Position numbers and translations under genes: made by a program. Of a stretch of DNA of 64,000 bases, positions 24,336 to 33,569 are shown piece by piece (position 1 is the stretch's first letter; each line of letters begins with the position of its first letter). This stretch comes from Thermoleophilales bacterium. GTDB taxonomy: Bacteria; Actinomycetota; Thermoleophilia; Solirubrobacterales; 70-9. The stretch spans positions 1 to 64,000 of the forward strand of contig JACJWY010000001.1 in the NCBI GenBank assembly GCA_020636955.1, in the 5' to 3' direction. The notes under the pieces are model-generated. The model had not been told where the DNA came from. It did not search any database and saw only the letters and a list, made by a program, of their open reading frames with translations.

Positions 24336-25721
24336 ATGATTCCCTTCGCGCACGCTCTTGCCTCCCGGGGTGACCTGCCCATACCGGGTTGGCTGTTCGG
24401 CTGGGCGGCTTCGATAGTTCTGGTCGTTTCGTTCTTTGCGCTGGCTACGGCCTGGCGCAAGCCCAAGTTCGAGAACCGCGAGTGGCGAGAGATCCTTCCG
24501 CGAGCGTGGAGGGTCATCGGATCGAGGGCGGTCGAGATCCTGCTCGGCCTGATCTCGCTCGGGCTGCTTGGCTTTGTTGTCTACGCCGGGTTCGAGGGAA
24601 CGGAAGCCGCCGACAGGAACTTCGCACTCACCTTCGTCTACGTCACCGTCTGGCTCGGGTTCCCGGTCCTCAGCGCCTTCCTTGGCGACCTGTTTCGCCC
24701 GGTCAATCCCTGGCGCCAAAGCGGCCGAGCCGTGGGATTCGCGATCGGCAAACTCACGGGGAAGACGCTCCCTCACTTCCGCTACCCGGAGGAGCTCGGA
24801 CGCTGGCCGGCAGCTGCCGGCCTGGTGGCGTTCGTGTGGCTGGAGATCATCTACGGGACAGCGGGGACTTCGGTCTCCCTTTCGCCCGAAGTGGTGGCCA
24901 ACGCGACGATCCTCTACAGCGCGTACACGTGGCTGATGATGGCTCTGTTCGGTGTAGAGAAGTGGTCCCAGCGGGGCGAGATGTTCTCGGTGTACTTCCA
25001 CATGTTCTCGACGCTCGCGGCGTTCGAGGTACGAGAAGGGAAGCTCGGCCGACGCAAGGCGCTGTCCGGCACGACCAGCTGGGCCAACACTCCGGGGTCG
25101 CTCGCCCTTGTTGTCACTGCGATTGGCGTGACCACGTTCGACGGAGCCCAGGAGGGTGCGCTGGCCAACGCGATCAACTGGCAGGTGGACAGGCTCGCGG
25201 ATCTAGGCGCCGGTGTAACCACAGCGGTCAGAGGAGCCGACACACTCTTCCTCGCGCTCGTCCTTCTGGGTGTTGCAGCGATCTACCTGACCGGCATCTG
25301 GGGCATGCGAACCGTGGACCTCAAGTTCGAGTTCTCGGACTTGCGTCAGAAGTTCACGCACACCCTTATCCCGATCGCCCTCGCTTACCTGGTGGCCCAC
25401 TACTTCAGCCTCTTCTTCTTCCAGGAGCAGGCCCAGTTCACATTCCTGCTCTCCGATCCGCTCGGGACCGGTTCGACGAACCTGTTCGGAACCGCCAACT
25501 ACGGGATCGACTACAACGCCATCGGTCCGGAGGCCATCTGGTACATCCAGCTCGGGTCACTGTTGGCAGGCCACTTGGTCGCGCTCACGTTGGCGCACGA
25601 TCGGGCTATCTCGCTCTGGTCCGACATCCGGGTCGCGACCCGATCCCAGTACTGGATGCTGGCGATGATGGTCTGTTTCACGAGCCTCGGACTCTTCCTG
25701 CTGTCCTTCGCGAACGAATGA
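24336..25721 (+). CDS. Multispanning membrane protein of a cupredoxin-membrane module, copy 2
   Basis: 461 residues, about ten membrane segments. Strongly similar over its whole length to the protein at 6795, including HALASRGDLPIP, WLEIIYG, HTLIPIALAYLVAHYFSLF, LLAGHLVALTLAHDRA and the end LFLLSFANE. Function unassigned. The pairing with a cupredoxin-like partner in both copies argues for a membrane complex handling a metal or redox cargo. Its stop overlaps the start of the next gene by 4 bp. Confidence 0.75.
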   Translation: MIPFAHALASRGDLPIPGWLFGWAASIVLVVSFFALATAWRKPKFENREWREILPRAWRVIGSRAVEILLGLISLGLLGFVVYAGFEGTEAADRNFALTFVYVTVWLGFPVLSAFLGDLFRPVNPWRQSGRAVGFAIGKLTGKTLPHFRYPEELGRWPAAAGLVAFVWLEIIYGTAGTSVSLSPEVVANATILYSAYTWLMMALFGVEKWSQRGEMFSVYFHMFSTLAAFEVREGKLGRRKALSGTTSWANTPGSLALVVTAIGVTTFDGAQEGALANAINWQVDRLADLGAGVTTAVRGADTLFLALVLLGVAAIYLTGIWGMRTVDLKFEFSDLRQKFTHTLIPIALAYLVAHYFSLFFFQEQAQFTFLLSDPLGTGSTNLFGTANYGIDYNAIGPEAIWYIQLGSLLAGHLVALTLAHDRAISLWSDIRVATRSQYWMLAMMVCFTSLGLFLLSFANE

Positions 25722-26107
25722 GCACGATCGACCGCAAGCCAGGGCCGGCGAGTCGTGAGTTCGCGGTCACCTTCGTGTTCATTGCACTCTTGGCGACATG
25801 CGTCCATTTCGGAGGGCCAGCGCATCTCGCGAGCACCGCGATCGTCTGCTTCATCTACTTCCTGTTCGGACTCGCAGTGGTCAGAAAAGGCCTGCTCGCC
25901 GCCGGCGCTCTGGCATTCCCGTTCTCCCTCCTGGGCGACCCCCATGCGATGAGCGACACCAGCATTCACGTGGCCCAGTTCGGCCTGTGGCTGGGCACAG
26001 CGGTGGTCTGGGTTCCGTCGCTCTTGCTGGGCTATGTCCTGCGTAAGCGGATCGATAGACGCCGACCTGCGCCGGAGCCTCGCAAGCGGTTCAAGTCTCC
26101 GGTTTAA
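25718..26107 (+). CDS. Small four-helix membrane protein, third gene of module 2
   Basis: 129 residues, starting at an ATG that overlaps the previous stop (ATGA) and lying within a much longer open frame that is otherwise spurious. About four hydrophobic segments, then a basic tail (RKRIDRRR). Two His lie near membrane edges (TCVHFGGPAHLA and TSIHVAQFG). No family recognised. No counterpart exists beside copy 1 at 6795, so this gene is specific to module 2. Confidence 0.65.
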   Translation: MSTIDRKPGPASREFAVTFVFIALLATCVHFGGPAHLASTAIVCFIYFLFGLAVVRKGLLAAGALAFPFSLLGDPHAMSDTSIHVAQFGLWLGTAVVWVPSLLLGYVLRKRIDRRRPAPEPRKRFKSPV

Positions 26108-26298
26108 ACGGGAGAACTTAGTTCTGATCCTCGTCTTGGTCGAAGGTCTCTTGAAACTCTTGCTCGGCGCGTTCTTGAGCTCGCCTGAGTGATCGATTGC
26201 CACATCACAATCACCCCTGAACTCAACTAGGGCCACTGAGTTCGCGGAGTAATCGACAGCAGGATCACCCTTTCAGGATGGGCGTAAAGACGTCTGGG

Positions 26299-27813
26299 TT
26301 AGGCAACCCAGGCCGAACCCCTTCTATGCAATCTTTGCCAAGCGAAGCTTCCCGACATGGCCTCTCCCATTCCGATTCCGACGTCGGTGGCCGGGACGTC
26401 GAGGTCCAAGAGCAGATTCACCTTGATCGCGATCTGTAGCAGTTCGATTGCTTCCTTCGTCTGAGAAAGGTCCAACACAGACTTTGTTCTCGCGCCGAGA
26501 TGGACGAAGTAGTTTCGGGTTGCCACGACGACCTTGGCGAGACGTTCCCCTTCGATGCCGAGGGGTTGTACCACCTCGCCAGCGCGCTCAAGGACCTCCG
26601 TGATTCTCGCCCGTTGGGTCATTTCATTTGCATGCCCAAGGCGAGATTTGTATAGCTGGCGGATCTCTGGATCGGAGATTGTGGCGCACATCTCGTTGAC
26701 AATCTCCCGGTGCTGATCCTTCGGGATCTCCACCTTGTCCAGAAAGGTCCGGTGGTAACTCTCGATCACGCTGCCCAGCGTGACTAGCTGAGTTTCAAGG
26801 GTCTGGTTCGGCTCCAGCGAGCCAAAGAGGAAATCCCCAGTCCCCTCTAGCTCAGTGTTGAGCTCAAACCAAAGCCGAAGGAACTCGTCGAAGTGCTGGC
26901 CCAAAGATGCAAAACCGAAGAGGAGCTGTTGGTACTCGAACGGCTTCTTGTGGTCGAAGATTCGCTGCTGCTCGACGATTTCGCGCCCCAAATTTCTTGT
27001 CGTACCTTCTGGACTTACCGGACCAGGGGGGATCGTTTCGGTGACGATCGATGTGGTCGTCTCGACAGTCGCCGGTCTACCTGTCGCGAGCGTGACCATT
27101 CTGGAGATAGGCTCGATCCAGTCTTCCTTCCACTGCGCCCACGTCAACTCGCTTGAAGACTTGATCGAGATGATCGCGTCTCGCTCCCAACGTGCGGTGT
27201 GGACTGAGTTCGAGGTTCGTTCTCCGATCTCGAAAGTCACCCTGGCATCCCCCAGATCCACCTCATGAAATTTGGGGTGTTCGCTTGTTCGTCCTAGACC
27301 ACTTGTATTCCCTTTGGTCTGAGGAGTAGGGGCCCAGAGAAAGCTGACTAGATTGCTGACTCTCAGTTCAAGCCAGTCGAAACCGAAATGCTCATAGTCC
27401 TCAATGTGCTCTCCAAGTAGGAGGGAGCCAACGCGAATTTCTCGCTCAGAGATGCCCCCCATCAACTGAGATCTTGCGTTGACGACGAAGCACCCGAGGA
27501 GAGTGCATGGCCTTCCACCCGACGTTTCGCCGAGAATGGTGAAACTCTCGTTTGCGAGGGGGAAGGCCACTTCGGAGGCGCCAAGCAGCTCGAGCTTCAT
27601 GCCCGATTCGGGATCGAACTTGAGCGGTCCGCGACATGCCTCGTCATATGAGGTGCCGCCTCTCTTGTCTCGTTCGCTCTGGAGGAATGCGGCGCCGTCA
27701 TCGATCGACATCGATCCGGAAACCAGTTCCGGCTGTGGGTCTTTTCGGGTCTCCGCTCCTTCGGGACGCCACCACTGGCCTTTGATCTCAAAGCTCTCTA
27801 ATTGACTCTTCAA
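26299..27813 (-). CDS. ApeA-like HEPN defence protein
   Basis: 504 residues. The N-terminus (about 1-330) has the look of the ApeA N-terminal domain, opening with FEIKGQWWRPE and a beta-rich region. The C-terminal helical part contains R433NYFVH438, the Rx4H RNase motif of HEPN domains. ApeA proteins are known anti-phage proteins thought to act by abortive infection through RNA cleavage. It is the last of five closely spaced minus-strand genes, 54 bp after the zinc-ribbon nuclease gene. A single-gene role independent of its neighbours is possible. Family call from remembered motifs. Confidence 0.75.
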   Translation of the reverse strand: MKSQLESFEIKGQWWRPEGAETRKDPQPELVSGSMSIDDGAAFLQSERDKRGGTSYDEACRGPLKFDPESGMKLELLGASEVAFPLANESFTILGETSGGRPCTLLGCFVVNARSQLMGGISEREIRVGSLLLGEHIEDYEHFGFDWLELRVSNLVSFLWAPTPQTKGNTSGLGRTSEHPKFHEVDLGDARVTFEIGERTSNSVHTARWERDAIISIKSSSELTWAQWKEDWIEPISRMVTLATGRPATVETTTSIVTETIPPGPVSPEGTTRNLGREIVEQQRIFDHKKPFEYQQLLFGFASLGQHFDEFLRLWFELNTELEGTGDFLFGSLEPNQTLETQLVTLGSVIESYHRTFLDKVEIPKDQHREIVNEMCATISDPEIRQLYKSRLGHANEMTQRARITEVLERAGEVVQPLGIEGERLAKVVVATRNYFVHLGARTKSVLDLSQTKEAIELLQIAIKVNLLLDLDVPATDVGIGMGEAMSGSFAWQRLHRRGSAWVA

Positions 27814-27867
27814 TGTGGACTCCTTCCGACGAGGTGTTTATTCGATGTCTCAGTCGAGGCCGCGACT

Positions 27868-29997
27868 TCAGCTCAAGAGTTCAGCTGGACTGAAGATCTG
27901 GAGATCTTGATCCTCTGCTACTTGGATGACCTCGGATGAGAAGGCTCCTGCTGGAGCTGCCACCGCGGGTTCGGCTCCGATTCTCCTTGCCTGCTCCACG
28001 TGGGCCAGCGCTTCATCTGCACTGAGCGACGCTGCATTCGACTTGCACTCAACACTCCAGAGGCGTCCATCACAGGCGAACAAGAGATCCGTCTCGAACT
28101 CTTGCGTTTTGCTTCCGTTAGGCACCAGGTCGAGCCCCGGCCACCATGCTCTATAGCCAACTCCCTCTGGTCTTCCTAGGAGGAGCCGAAGTGAAAGTAG
28201 GACAGCAGGGATGCCCTGATCGACCGCTCTTGCTGTCATCCCCTCGAGCCTGAAGTGGTTCAGAATCTCGCCGTTGTTGTCAAAGGCCGGGAGAGAGAAC
28301 CTCACGCCACAGTGGCGACAATCGAGTTCTTCGTCGAGCTCACCAATGGCCCAGAAATCCGAGAAGGAACAGGTTGGGCACGCGACCTTGCGGCCGCGAT
28401 TCACAAAGCCGGCATCAACAAGGCCACCCATTGCTTTGCCGAGCTCACTTGGGCTCTTGAAAATGTCAGAACCGATCTCGGACAGCGTCAAGGCCGGAAT
28501 CTCCAGAAAGTTGCTTTCCGCCTCGAGTGCCACGGTTAGCTCGATTAGGCCTTCGCCGGTGAAGTTGCCCTCCGGAAACTTTTCTGCGATACGCCCTGCG
28601 ATCTTCGACGAGTTTCGTCGAACGAGTGCCGTGAGGATGGCCAGCGCCCCGGGTTTCGTGAGTGCGTCTAGCGACTCCCGGTCGATCTTCTCAATCAACG
28701 TCCGAGCGATTCGACCGGCGCTCGACTCTTTGCCGCGAAAGCCAAGCGCGGCAAGGTGCGCTTCTAGCTGAACATCCGGAGGAGGGATCCGCAAGTCGAG
28801 GACCGGGGTTTGACCTCCCATCATGATTGCGCCGGAAATTACGTTTCGCGCAGCGTGAGCTTCGTTCATATGAATGGCCGCAATGGCATCGCTAAGTGGA
28901 AACAGCTTTGGAATTCCCCACAGGTCGTATCTGAGAGTGCCGGCCCAGTCGACCGTCTTGGGCAGATCTTCGGGTCGTTGGAACTGAGTTCTGTTAAGGC
29001 CCTCATGCAAGTCAGCCAACTGGCTAACTTGGACGCCACGTCTCAATCGGCCGCCTACGAAGATTGTTCCGAACGCAAACTCTGGTCGGTTCCGCTCTTC
29101 TGGGACCTGGGAGTAATGGGTCTCCCGAGGTTCGACAATCTCAAAACCATCCGCAAGCAGAACCGCCTCAATTTCGGGACGCAAATTCTCTGCACACCCA
29201 ACCCTGAAATCTGGTTTTACCCCCTGGGGAATCGCATCTGAGTATTCCCTGAAGAGGCCTTCGTCAGCTGCTGCTCGAAATGCGTGGTTTGGCACCCCGA
29301 GGATCGTTGCTTCGCCAGCATGTGTTCGCAATCGAGCCCGAAGATTCCAGAACAGCAGAAGCTCCTCAAAGTCCGGCTCGGGACTGAAGACATAGACCGA
29401 TTTGTTTGGTCCTGGGGTGTTGAGGGCCTCAACCAGGTCCGTTCGAATTGCGCTCCAAGCCAAGGGGCTGTTGCGTCGAAGCTGCGCTCGAACGATCGCC
29501 GCAGGCGACGGATCGTAGTCCGCGACAAGGTCACGTTCAGTCAAGAACTCCTGGTCATACTCATCTAGCTCGCCCCACAGGAGGATCTTCTGAATCGGAT
29601 CGAGCTTTTCTTCGAAATCAATCTGGATTGGACGAGCCTGATCGGCCCCAGATGCCAGCCGCCAGATGTGCACTTCCTGTTCAAGTACGAAGTCCGAAAA
29701 CTGAGACAGGGGACGCGCCTTGTCTCGATCTATCTGGCTCCGTTGTTCAGGGGTGACTCTTTCATGGAACATCAGTTGATCGACCGAGAGGATGTTCAGC
29801 CAATTCTCATACGGTTCATCCGTGGTTCCGTCACCAACTGGGATGAGCAGGGTTCCGACGCCATTCCATATCGAGGCGAGCTTCCCGCAAGTGTCTCCCA
29901 AGGCTTCCATGTCGCCAAACGGAACCAACACTGCGAACTCTGGACCTCGAAGTGTTAGCGAGAGTTGGCGGCGGTCGTCGAACGGCTCTGGCTTCAT
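27868..29997 (-). CDS. Zinc-ribbon protein with C-terminal PD-(D/E)xK nuclease domain
   Basis: 709 residues of unrecognised family. Residues about 1-510 have no motif I can name. A four-Cys zinc ribbon follows (C540, C543, C560, C563). The C-terminal domain has D637 and E650-C-K652 (FETDLLF, then LWSVECKSNA), the D-Ex-K core of restriction-like nucleases. It ends with FSPAELLS. Lies 57 bp after the ABC ATPase gene and 54 bp before the ApeA-like gene in the same direction. It looks like an effector or accessory nuclease of the defence operon. The nuclease fold is likely; its target is unknown. Confidence 0.65.
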   Translation of the reverse strand: MKPEPFDDRRQLSLTLRGPEFAVLVPFGDMEALGDTCGKLASIWNGVGTLLIPVGDGTTDEPYENWLNILSVDQLMFHERVTPEQRSQIDRDKARPLSQFSDFVLEQEVHIWRLASGADQARPIQIDFEEKLDPIQKILLWGELDEYDQEFLTERDLVADYDPSPAAIVRAQLRRNSPLAWSAIRTDLVEALNTPGPNKSVYVFSPEPDFEELLLFWNLRARLRTHAGEATILGVPNHAFRAAADEGLFREYSDAIPQGVKPDFRVGCAENLRPEIEAVLLADGFEIVEPRETHYSQVPEERNRPEFAFGTIFVGGRLRRGVQVSQLADLHEGLNRTQFQRPEDLPKTVDWAGTLRYDLWGIPKLFPLSDAIAAIHMNEAHAARNVISGAIMMGGQTPVLDLRIPPPDVQLEAHLAALGFRGKESSAGRIARTLIEKIDRESLDALTKPGALAILTALVRRNSSKIAGRIAEKFPEGNFTGEGLIELTVALEAESNFLEIPALTLSEIGSDIFKSPSELGKAMGGLVDAGFVNRGRKVACPTCSFSDFWAIGELDEELDCRHCGVRFSLPAFDNNGEILNHFRLEGMTARAVDQGIPAVLLSLRLLLGRPEGVGYRAWWPGLDLVPNGSKTQEFETDLLFACDGRLWSVECKSNAASLSADEALAHVEQARRIGAEPAVAAPAGAFSSEVIQVAEDQDLQIFSPAELLS

Positions 29998-30054
29998 CGA
30001 CCGATGCTAGCTGGGCCCGGAGGTGTCAGCCCCTGAAACCGGCCTGTCGCTCTA

Positions 30055-31896
30055 CTACGGGTAGAAGCCTTCTCGGCCCTCTCCGCCCGCCCCCACAAAC
30101 TCGTGAATCACAGCCGACTCATCTAGTCCGGTTGGTGGGTTCACGTTTTCGATAACGATCGATTGGCCGAGATCGTCGCGAGATGCCAGGGAACGAAGGC
30201 AAGCTTCCCTTACGGATCGCTTCATTTCCGGATCCTCCTCGGTCTCGATCATGCCCCGGAACGGAGTAAGTGGCGTGTCAAGCAAGACGAATCCCGAATG
30301 GGGCGTTTCATTGGCCAAACAGTGCGCCATCAAGCCAACGGTGAACGCTGCGTGTGTAACGGCTCGGACTCCCTTTCCGTTGGTCGTGCGACGGACTCCA
30401 TCGATAAGGATGTCGTCCTTCTGCATCTCGAACCTGACTCCAATCTTTAGCGGGAACTGCCAGTCCTTAAGAAGGGACCCCACTCTCTCGGCGAAGGCGT
30501 TGAGGAGCTCTTCGTCTTTGTCTCGGATGTACTTCGCTTTCGGCTGCCTACTAATGGCCGCCGCCTTCGTCTGTAGTTCGATGTACCGATCAAGCTCCCG
30601 GTACTTGAGTGACAGCTCTTCGAGTTCTCTTCTTCGGCTGGTGATCTTTTCGACTCTGCTCTTGGCCTCTTCAGCTGTCGGGTTTGCGACATCCTGGATT
30701 TCGCGCTCAAGTTCTTCAATCTGATTAGCCAGGCGTTTCTGGTCCTTGGCCGACTGCTCACGACGAGACTCCGCTTCGCCGATGGCCTTCTGTAGATCTT
30801 CAATTCTGGGTAGAAGCTTCTTGATTTCCTTCCTTGCGGCTGACTCCACCTTCACTGGGTCTGTGACCTCTGGGTGACATGTGGATCCGTCAGGTATCTC
30901 TTGGCCACAGGTCGGGCAGTGCGAGGCAGCGATCTGGTCAAAGAAGTGACCTCCCTCGGCGACAAACTCAAGCCTCCGGACATCTACGTCGTAGTGCTGG
31001 CTGAGGAGCTTGAACCGCTCGATCAGTTCTGACTGATCGGTGACATTCCGACTATGTGAGTCCGCTTCTGTCACCAGTCGATTTCGTTCGTCGATTAATG
31101 CCCTCGCTCGGTCTCCGCTCTTAGAGACTCGCTCCGAAATTTCGGCCAGCTCGACCTCAATCTTTTCTAGCTCACTCGCAAGTGTCTCTCTACCGAGAGG
31201 TGCGTCCCGTAGTTCGCTCTCGAGGCTCGAGACCATCGGTGAGATCACCGCTTCACGCTGGAGGGCCATCTCTCTTTGATCGTTCGTCTTTCGAATCTGC
31301 GCCAGATCCGTCGCGTACGGACCTCGACCGGTAGCCGAGATTCGAAATACCGACCGGAGGGGGTTTGGGTTGGCCGTGCCTATCGGTGTCGCAGGAGACT
31401 TCTTCGCGATCATGCTCACCTCGTCCACAAGGGAAAGCGGGGCGAATGTTCGGAAGCTGATTCGTTGGGAGTCCGCGCTTTGATTCTTGATCAGACGCAT
31501 TTGTGAGTCAAATCCAGATTTCTGCAGAAGCCAACCGGAGAGTGACTCGGAGACCTCGTCGACATTGCCGATCGAAACCGGAATCACCTCCGCATCGACC
31601 GCGTTTACTTCTTCCAATGTTCCCGAGAAGACCAAGGCATCATCGGGATCTTCGAGTGTTCTCGAGATCACAAATGTGTCGTCACCAGACAGGAGTTCGA
31701 GGCTGACAGTGTTGTATCCCTCCCGCTCCGGGATCCTTTCGGGTTCGGAGTCTGAGCCCAGAGCAAAATTGACGCATTCACGAATATGGGTTTTCCCCGT
31801 ATTCGAAGCACCTGTGATCAACGTCAATCCTGGGCCAAAATCGATACGCGCTTCGGCTTTCCCGGGGCCCGTGACGCTGAGGCGAGACAACTTCAC
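30055..31896 (-). CDS. SMC/Rad50-like ATPase of an ABC-three-component defence system
   Basis: 613 residues from the GTG that overlaps the upstream stop by 4 bp; a longer frame to 31941 is less likely. Walker A GASNTGKT at 29-36. Coiled coils at about 205-300 and 350-450 flank a zinc-hook-like CPTCGQ (C327, C330). A Walker B-like FVLLDTPL is near 535, with Thr in place of the usual Glu. This is the ATPase expected in ABC-3C systems, where it pairs with a middle component and an effector encoded next to it, as here. These systems are predicted to detect foreign nucleic acid and license an effector. Confidence 0.85.
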   Translation of the reverse strand: MKLSRLSVTGPGKAEARIDFGPGLTLITGASNTGKTHIRECVNFALGSDSEPERIPEREGYNTVSLELLSGDDTFVISRTLEDPDDALVFSGTLEEVNAVDAEVIPVSIGNVDEVSESLSGWLLQKSGFDSQMRLIKNQSADSQRISFRTFAPLSLVDEVSMIAKKSPATPIGTANPNPLRSVFRISATGRGPYATDLAQIRKTNDQREMALQREAVISPMVSSLESELRDAPLGRETLASELEKIEVELAEISERVSKSGDRARALIDERNRLVTEADSHSRNVTDQSELIERFKLLSQHYDVDVRRLEFVAEGGHFFDQIAASHCPTCGQEIPDGSTCHPEVTDPVKVESAARKEIKKLLPRIEDLQKAIGEAESRREQSAKDQKRLANQIEELEREIQDVANPTAEEAKSRVEKITSRRRELEELSLKYRELDRYIELQTKAAAISRQPKAKYIRDKDEELLNAFAERVGSLLKDWQFPLKIGVRFEMQKDDILIDGVRRTTNGKGVRAVTHAAFTVGLMAHCLANETPHSGFVLLDTPLTPFRGMIETEEDPEMKRSVREACLRSLASRDDLGQSIVIENVNPPTGLDESAVIHEFVGAGGEGREGFYP

Positions 31897-32396
31897 GAAA
31901 CTCCGTCCTCTACTACCCCCGGAATCGTCTCGGCCACCCACTCGTCACTCCAATCACCGAGATGTTCAGTGATCCTAAGCTTGAGTTGATTGTCCGACAA
32001 GTTTCCGAATTCCTTGATCGTCCAATCTGATCGGTCGCGAATCAAGTCAGAGTAGTGCGACTCGAAGGAACTGCAGACAAGCCTTCCAGGCTTGGTTACC
32101 CGGTAGACGATGCCGCTTGCAGCGAATCGCCGTTCGATGAGATCACGGCTGATCAGGAGATTCAATCCGTCGTTGACGATCGTTCGCTTGACCAAGAGCT
32201 CGCTTTTCTGTCTTGGGGTGGCCGGGTGAATGCTCTCGGCTCCACCAAGGTCCTTGGAGTGCACCACGATGTAGTCGAAATAGGTCAGCCTCTGTTGATC
32301 AAGGGCACGTCGGTCTGATGCGCTCAGAAGGAACAAGAGGCGGAATCCAACTTCGAGCGGGGTACCGAAGACGGTCGTCGTATCTACTTCGTCCAC
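31893..32396 (-). CDS. ABC-three-component system middle component
   Basis: 167 residues, mostly helical, likely winged helix. It contains the hallmark pattern of middle-component proteins: FRLLFLLSAS, RLTYFDYIVVHSKDLGG, then ESIHPATPRQKSELLVKRTIVNDGLNLL, ending in a variable region. It should bridge ATPase and effector. Start and stop overlap both neighbours (13 bp with the effector, 4 bp with the ATPase), which supports a stoichiometric complex. Confidence 0.8.
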   Translation of the reverse strand: MDEVDTTTVFGTPLEVGFRLLFLLSASDRRALDQQRLTYFDYIVVHSKDLGGAESIHPATPRQKSELLVKRTIVNDGLNLLISRDLIERRFAASGIVYRVTKPGRLVCSSFESHYSDLIRDRSDWTIKEFGNLSDNQLKLRITEHLGDWSDEWVAETIPGVVEDGVS

Positions 32397-33472
32397 TTGA
32401 TCTCCCCGTCGTTGGCGAGTTGGTGGCAGATTCCCGTGCGATCGTTGGGTTTCAGGTCACCAGTAAGTGGATGATCGTCTGTCGCAACTGCCACCGCTTG
32501 CGTGCACACAGCCAGGACCCTGCGATAAGCCGACGCGTGCTCGTCAAGAAGGACGTGCCACACTCCGTCCCGGATCTGCTCCTGTAAGTCGCGGTAGCTA
32601 CCTTCGTCGGGAAGGACATCCTTGCTGAACTCGCGAAGTGCCTCAGCGCAGTAGAACTCCTTGCGACTATGGCGAAGATGCTCGCCATACTTCTCATGCG
32701 CCATCGCTTCCCCTACGTCGGAAATCGTTTCTACGGCGTCGTCGCGATACGCGTCGACCAACGCATTGATGTACCCGAGTTCTTTCGAATCGATGGACTC
32801 TGGTGTAGGAGGCACCGGCGGCCTAGGCTTGATCAGTCCTCCACCGAATAGCGCTGGGTAAACCCGAGAGTCCTCGAGTTCCTTCGTTATCTGGCCTGCC
32901 TCGACGGTGTCAAACTCGGGGAACTCAAAGTCCTCTAGGTATCCCGAGATCTCGCTGAGTGGGCAAAGGACGGCGCATTTACCATCCCACTGTTCGCGAA
33001 GACCCTCGCGAATCGCCTCGGGGTTATCTAGAAGATCTTTGGCCTTCGGCCCGCACCCTTTCGGACAGACGAATGTGTATTTGCGGGGACGTGAGTAGGC
33101 GCCCTTCATCGTCCAGTACACGAGTTTGCCGAACTCGATCCAGATGTCTGACGGCGTCAGCGGGTCCTTGTACCTCTTGCATTGAAAATTATCCCAAGGG
33201 TCTAAATCGTCTCGGGACTCCTGGGCAACTACGTCTCGACCTTTGTCTCCAGAGCCAGCGAAACGCCGCACTCTCTCGTATTTCTCGCAGAGGGCCTCTC
33301 GAATCCAGTGTTCGACGATGATTTCCAACTGATCCGGATTGCTCGTCTCAACAATCTCAATCGGTGACCTAGTTGGTCCTGAGGTCAATTCAGAGCCACG
33401 CCTCTTCGGAGGGTTCGGAGGCGGTCCTAGCTCCTGCAACTCGCCTTCGTCTGCGCTCGCTTCCTGCGACAT
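32384..33472 (-). CDS. ABC-three-component effector: restriction-like nuclease with C-terminal interaction domain
   Basis: 362 residues. The N-terminal half (about 40-150) has a Mrr-like nuclease core: an acidic helix LEIIVEHWIREAL, then GDKGRD with D80 and NFQCKRY with Q97-C-K99 (QxK variant of PD-(D/E)xK). The C-terminal half (about 225-362) matches ABC-3C C-terminal domains that dock on the middle component. It is first in the operon, so the order effector, middle component, ATPase is canonical. Likely cleaves DNA once the ATPase senses invasion; this comes from family knowledge, not from this sequence. Confidence 0.82.
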   Translation of the reverse strand: MSQEASADEGELQELGPPPNPPKRRGSELTSGPTRSPIEIVETSNPDQLEIIVEHWIREALCEKYERVRRFAGSGDKGRDVVAQESRDDLDPWDNFQCKRYKDPLTPSDIWIEFGKLVYWTMKGAYSRPRKYTFVCPKGCGPKAKDLLDNPEAIREGLREQWDGKCAVLCPLSEISGYLEDFEFPEFDTVEAGQITKELEDSRVYPALFGGGLIKPRPPVPPTPESIDSKELGYINALVDAYRDDAVETISDVGEAMAHEKYGEHLRHSRKEFYCAEALREFSKDVLPDEGSYRDLQEQIRDGVWHVLLDEHASAYRRVLAVCTQAVAVATDDHPLTGDLKPNDRTGICHQLANDGEIKWTK

Positions 33473-33569
33473 GAACTTTCCTTCTCCCCAGGACGTGACA
33501 TGGATGCTGGTCGATTAGAGCCGTCGATGTTAGCCGCAACAGCAAGCGGCAAGATCCCGCAGCCCGCAG

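Noticed and set aside
24389..26107. 572-residue open frame on the plus strand
   Set aside because: Most of it is an out-of-frame shadow of the membrane protein at 24336; only its last 129 residues, from the ATG at 25718, look like a gene.
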